From the NCBI RefSeq assembly GCF_963855985.1, contig NC_087093.1, positions 3,727,501 to 3,791,500 of the forward strand: a DNA stretch of 64,000 nucleotides, written 5' to 3'. The translations under genes were made by a program, and so were the position numbers. Of the stretch, positions 63,415-64,000 are shown piece by piece. Origin of the DNA: Ostrinia nubilalis (Eukaryota > Arthropoda > Insecta > Lepidoptera > Crambidae). The notes beneath the pieces are model-generated. The model did no database searches, had not been told where the DNA came from, and saw only the letters and a list, made by a program, of their open reading frames with translations. Every line of letters begins with the position of its first letter. The first letter of the stretch is position 1.

Positions 63415-64000
63415 CGTATACAGTTGCTTGCCAAACTTCACGACGCGAGCCTATTGTATTAGCTCCATTGTACTAGTGGTAAATCTTCAACTGTGTTTTA
63501 GCTGGTAAGATAAACGGGCTAGGGGCTTAAGAATACTATTTTGGGTTGAACGGTAAGATCTAGAAAGATTTATGGATTTATGTCTTAACTAATGTAAAAC
63601 GTCAAGATAAGGTCTCCTTTGGGCGGAGATTGGTTTTTAGAGCTAAGCACATAAAGCGGCGTGCGAAAATTGAGGCTTGAAGAATCGACGTTGGTAAATA
63701 ACAAAGTAGTGTCAGCAATTCAACAACTCTTGTAAGTATAAAACGAGTTTTCGTAATTAAAAATATACCTTTTTTTTACAAAGAATTGAGAGGCCGTTTT
63801 TATAATTTACAACAAACTGAAATTGTTTTACTTGTAATCTACGTTATACATCTATGAAAAGTGTCAATAATTTATAGGTACGATGGCTATCTGCTGCATA
63901 TTTTATTTTTATACAGAATCTTTCGTATCCTGGTGGTAAAAGCAAAAGGTTACTTTATCCTGTATTCTTCTTTTTCTTCGTCGCTACACTCTTGGCAGAG
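63415..64000. other. No feature recognised
   Basis: AT-rich end of the window, no frame or repeat supported. Confidence 0.4.

Overview
The window reads as animal nuclear DNA from a moth or butterfly (Lepidoptera). It is AT-rich and has no bacterial gene layout. It is full of repeats typical of lepidopteran genomes: RTE-type 3' ends carrying 'cagtggacgtcatttggctg' with (GAAC)n or (ATG)n tails, small Helitrons ending 'gaagccgcgggc...CTAG', tRNA-headed SINEs, and a short 'ggctgagttgcaccac' MITE. I see no complete host protein-coding gene in 64 kb. The stretch is best described as intergenic or long-intron DNA. Nearly every open reading frame longer than about 100 codons falls inside a transposon.

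Layout. 0-7 kb: two small MITEs, RTE 3' ends (one split by a foldback element), two Helitrons, a tRNA-derived SINE, a hAT-type MITE with a perfect 8-bp target duplication, and one GC-rich island. 7-12 kb: a 1.2-kb element with matching ends, MITEs, RTE pieces, and a 1.2-kb element with about 275-bp inverted repeats that was itself hit by a LINE. 12-21 kb: mostly unique AT-rich DNA with GC-richer islands, three Helitrons and two foldback MITEs. 21-24 kb: a large palindromic element interrupted by a 969-bp piggyBac-like element in a duplicated TTAA. 25-28 kb: another element with very long inverted arms. 28-41 kb: scattered repeats, plus at 37.2-38.3 kb two tandem hairpin-bearing monomers upstream of a GC-rich, possibly spliced start region. 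41.7-43.7 kb: a 5'-truncated CR1-group LINE with an unbroken reverse-transcriptase frame. 46 kb: a nested foldback element. 48 kb: a Tc1-family deletion derivative keeping a piece of transposase. 49.7-50.9 kb: a second, frameshifted LINE. 51.6 kb: a short exon that looks like the start of a THAP zinc-finger protein with one frame break. 52.3-52.7 kb: a Helitron holding the exact 5' end of a jockey-like retrotransposon. 55.8-63.4 kb: more MITEs, including tandem and abutting pairs, and a palindrome-ended element flanked by TTA.

The genes here do not form a pathway. The history is layered insertion: the order of events can be read at several nested sites (21-23, 38, 46, 52 and 62 kb). Possible host content is limited to the THAP-like exon (51551-51625), the promoter-like region near 38 kb, and several GC-rich unique islands that may be regulatory. 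All family names rest on motifs read by eye, without database searches.
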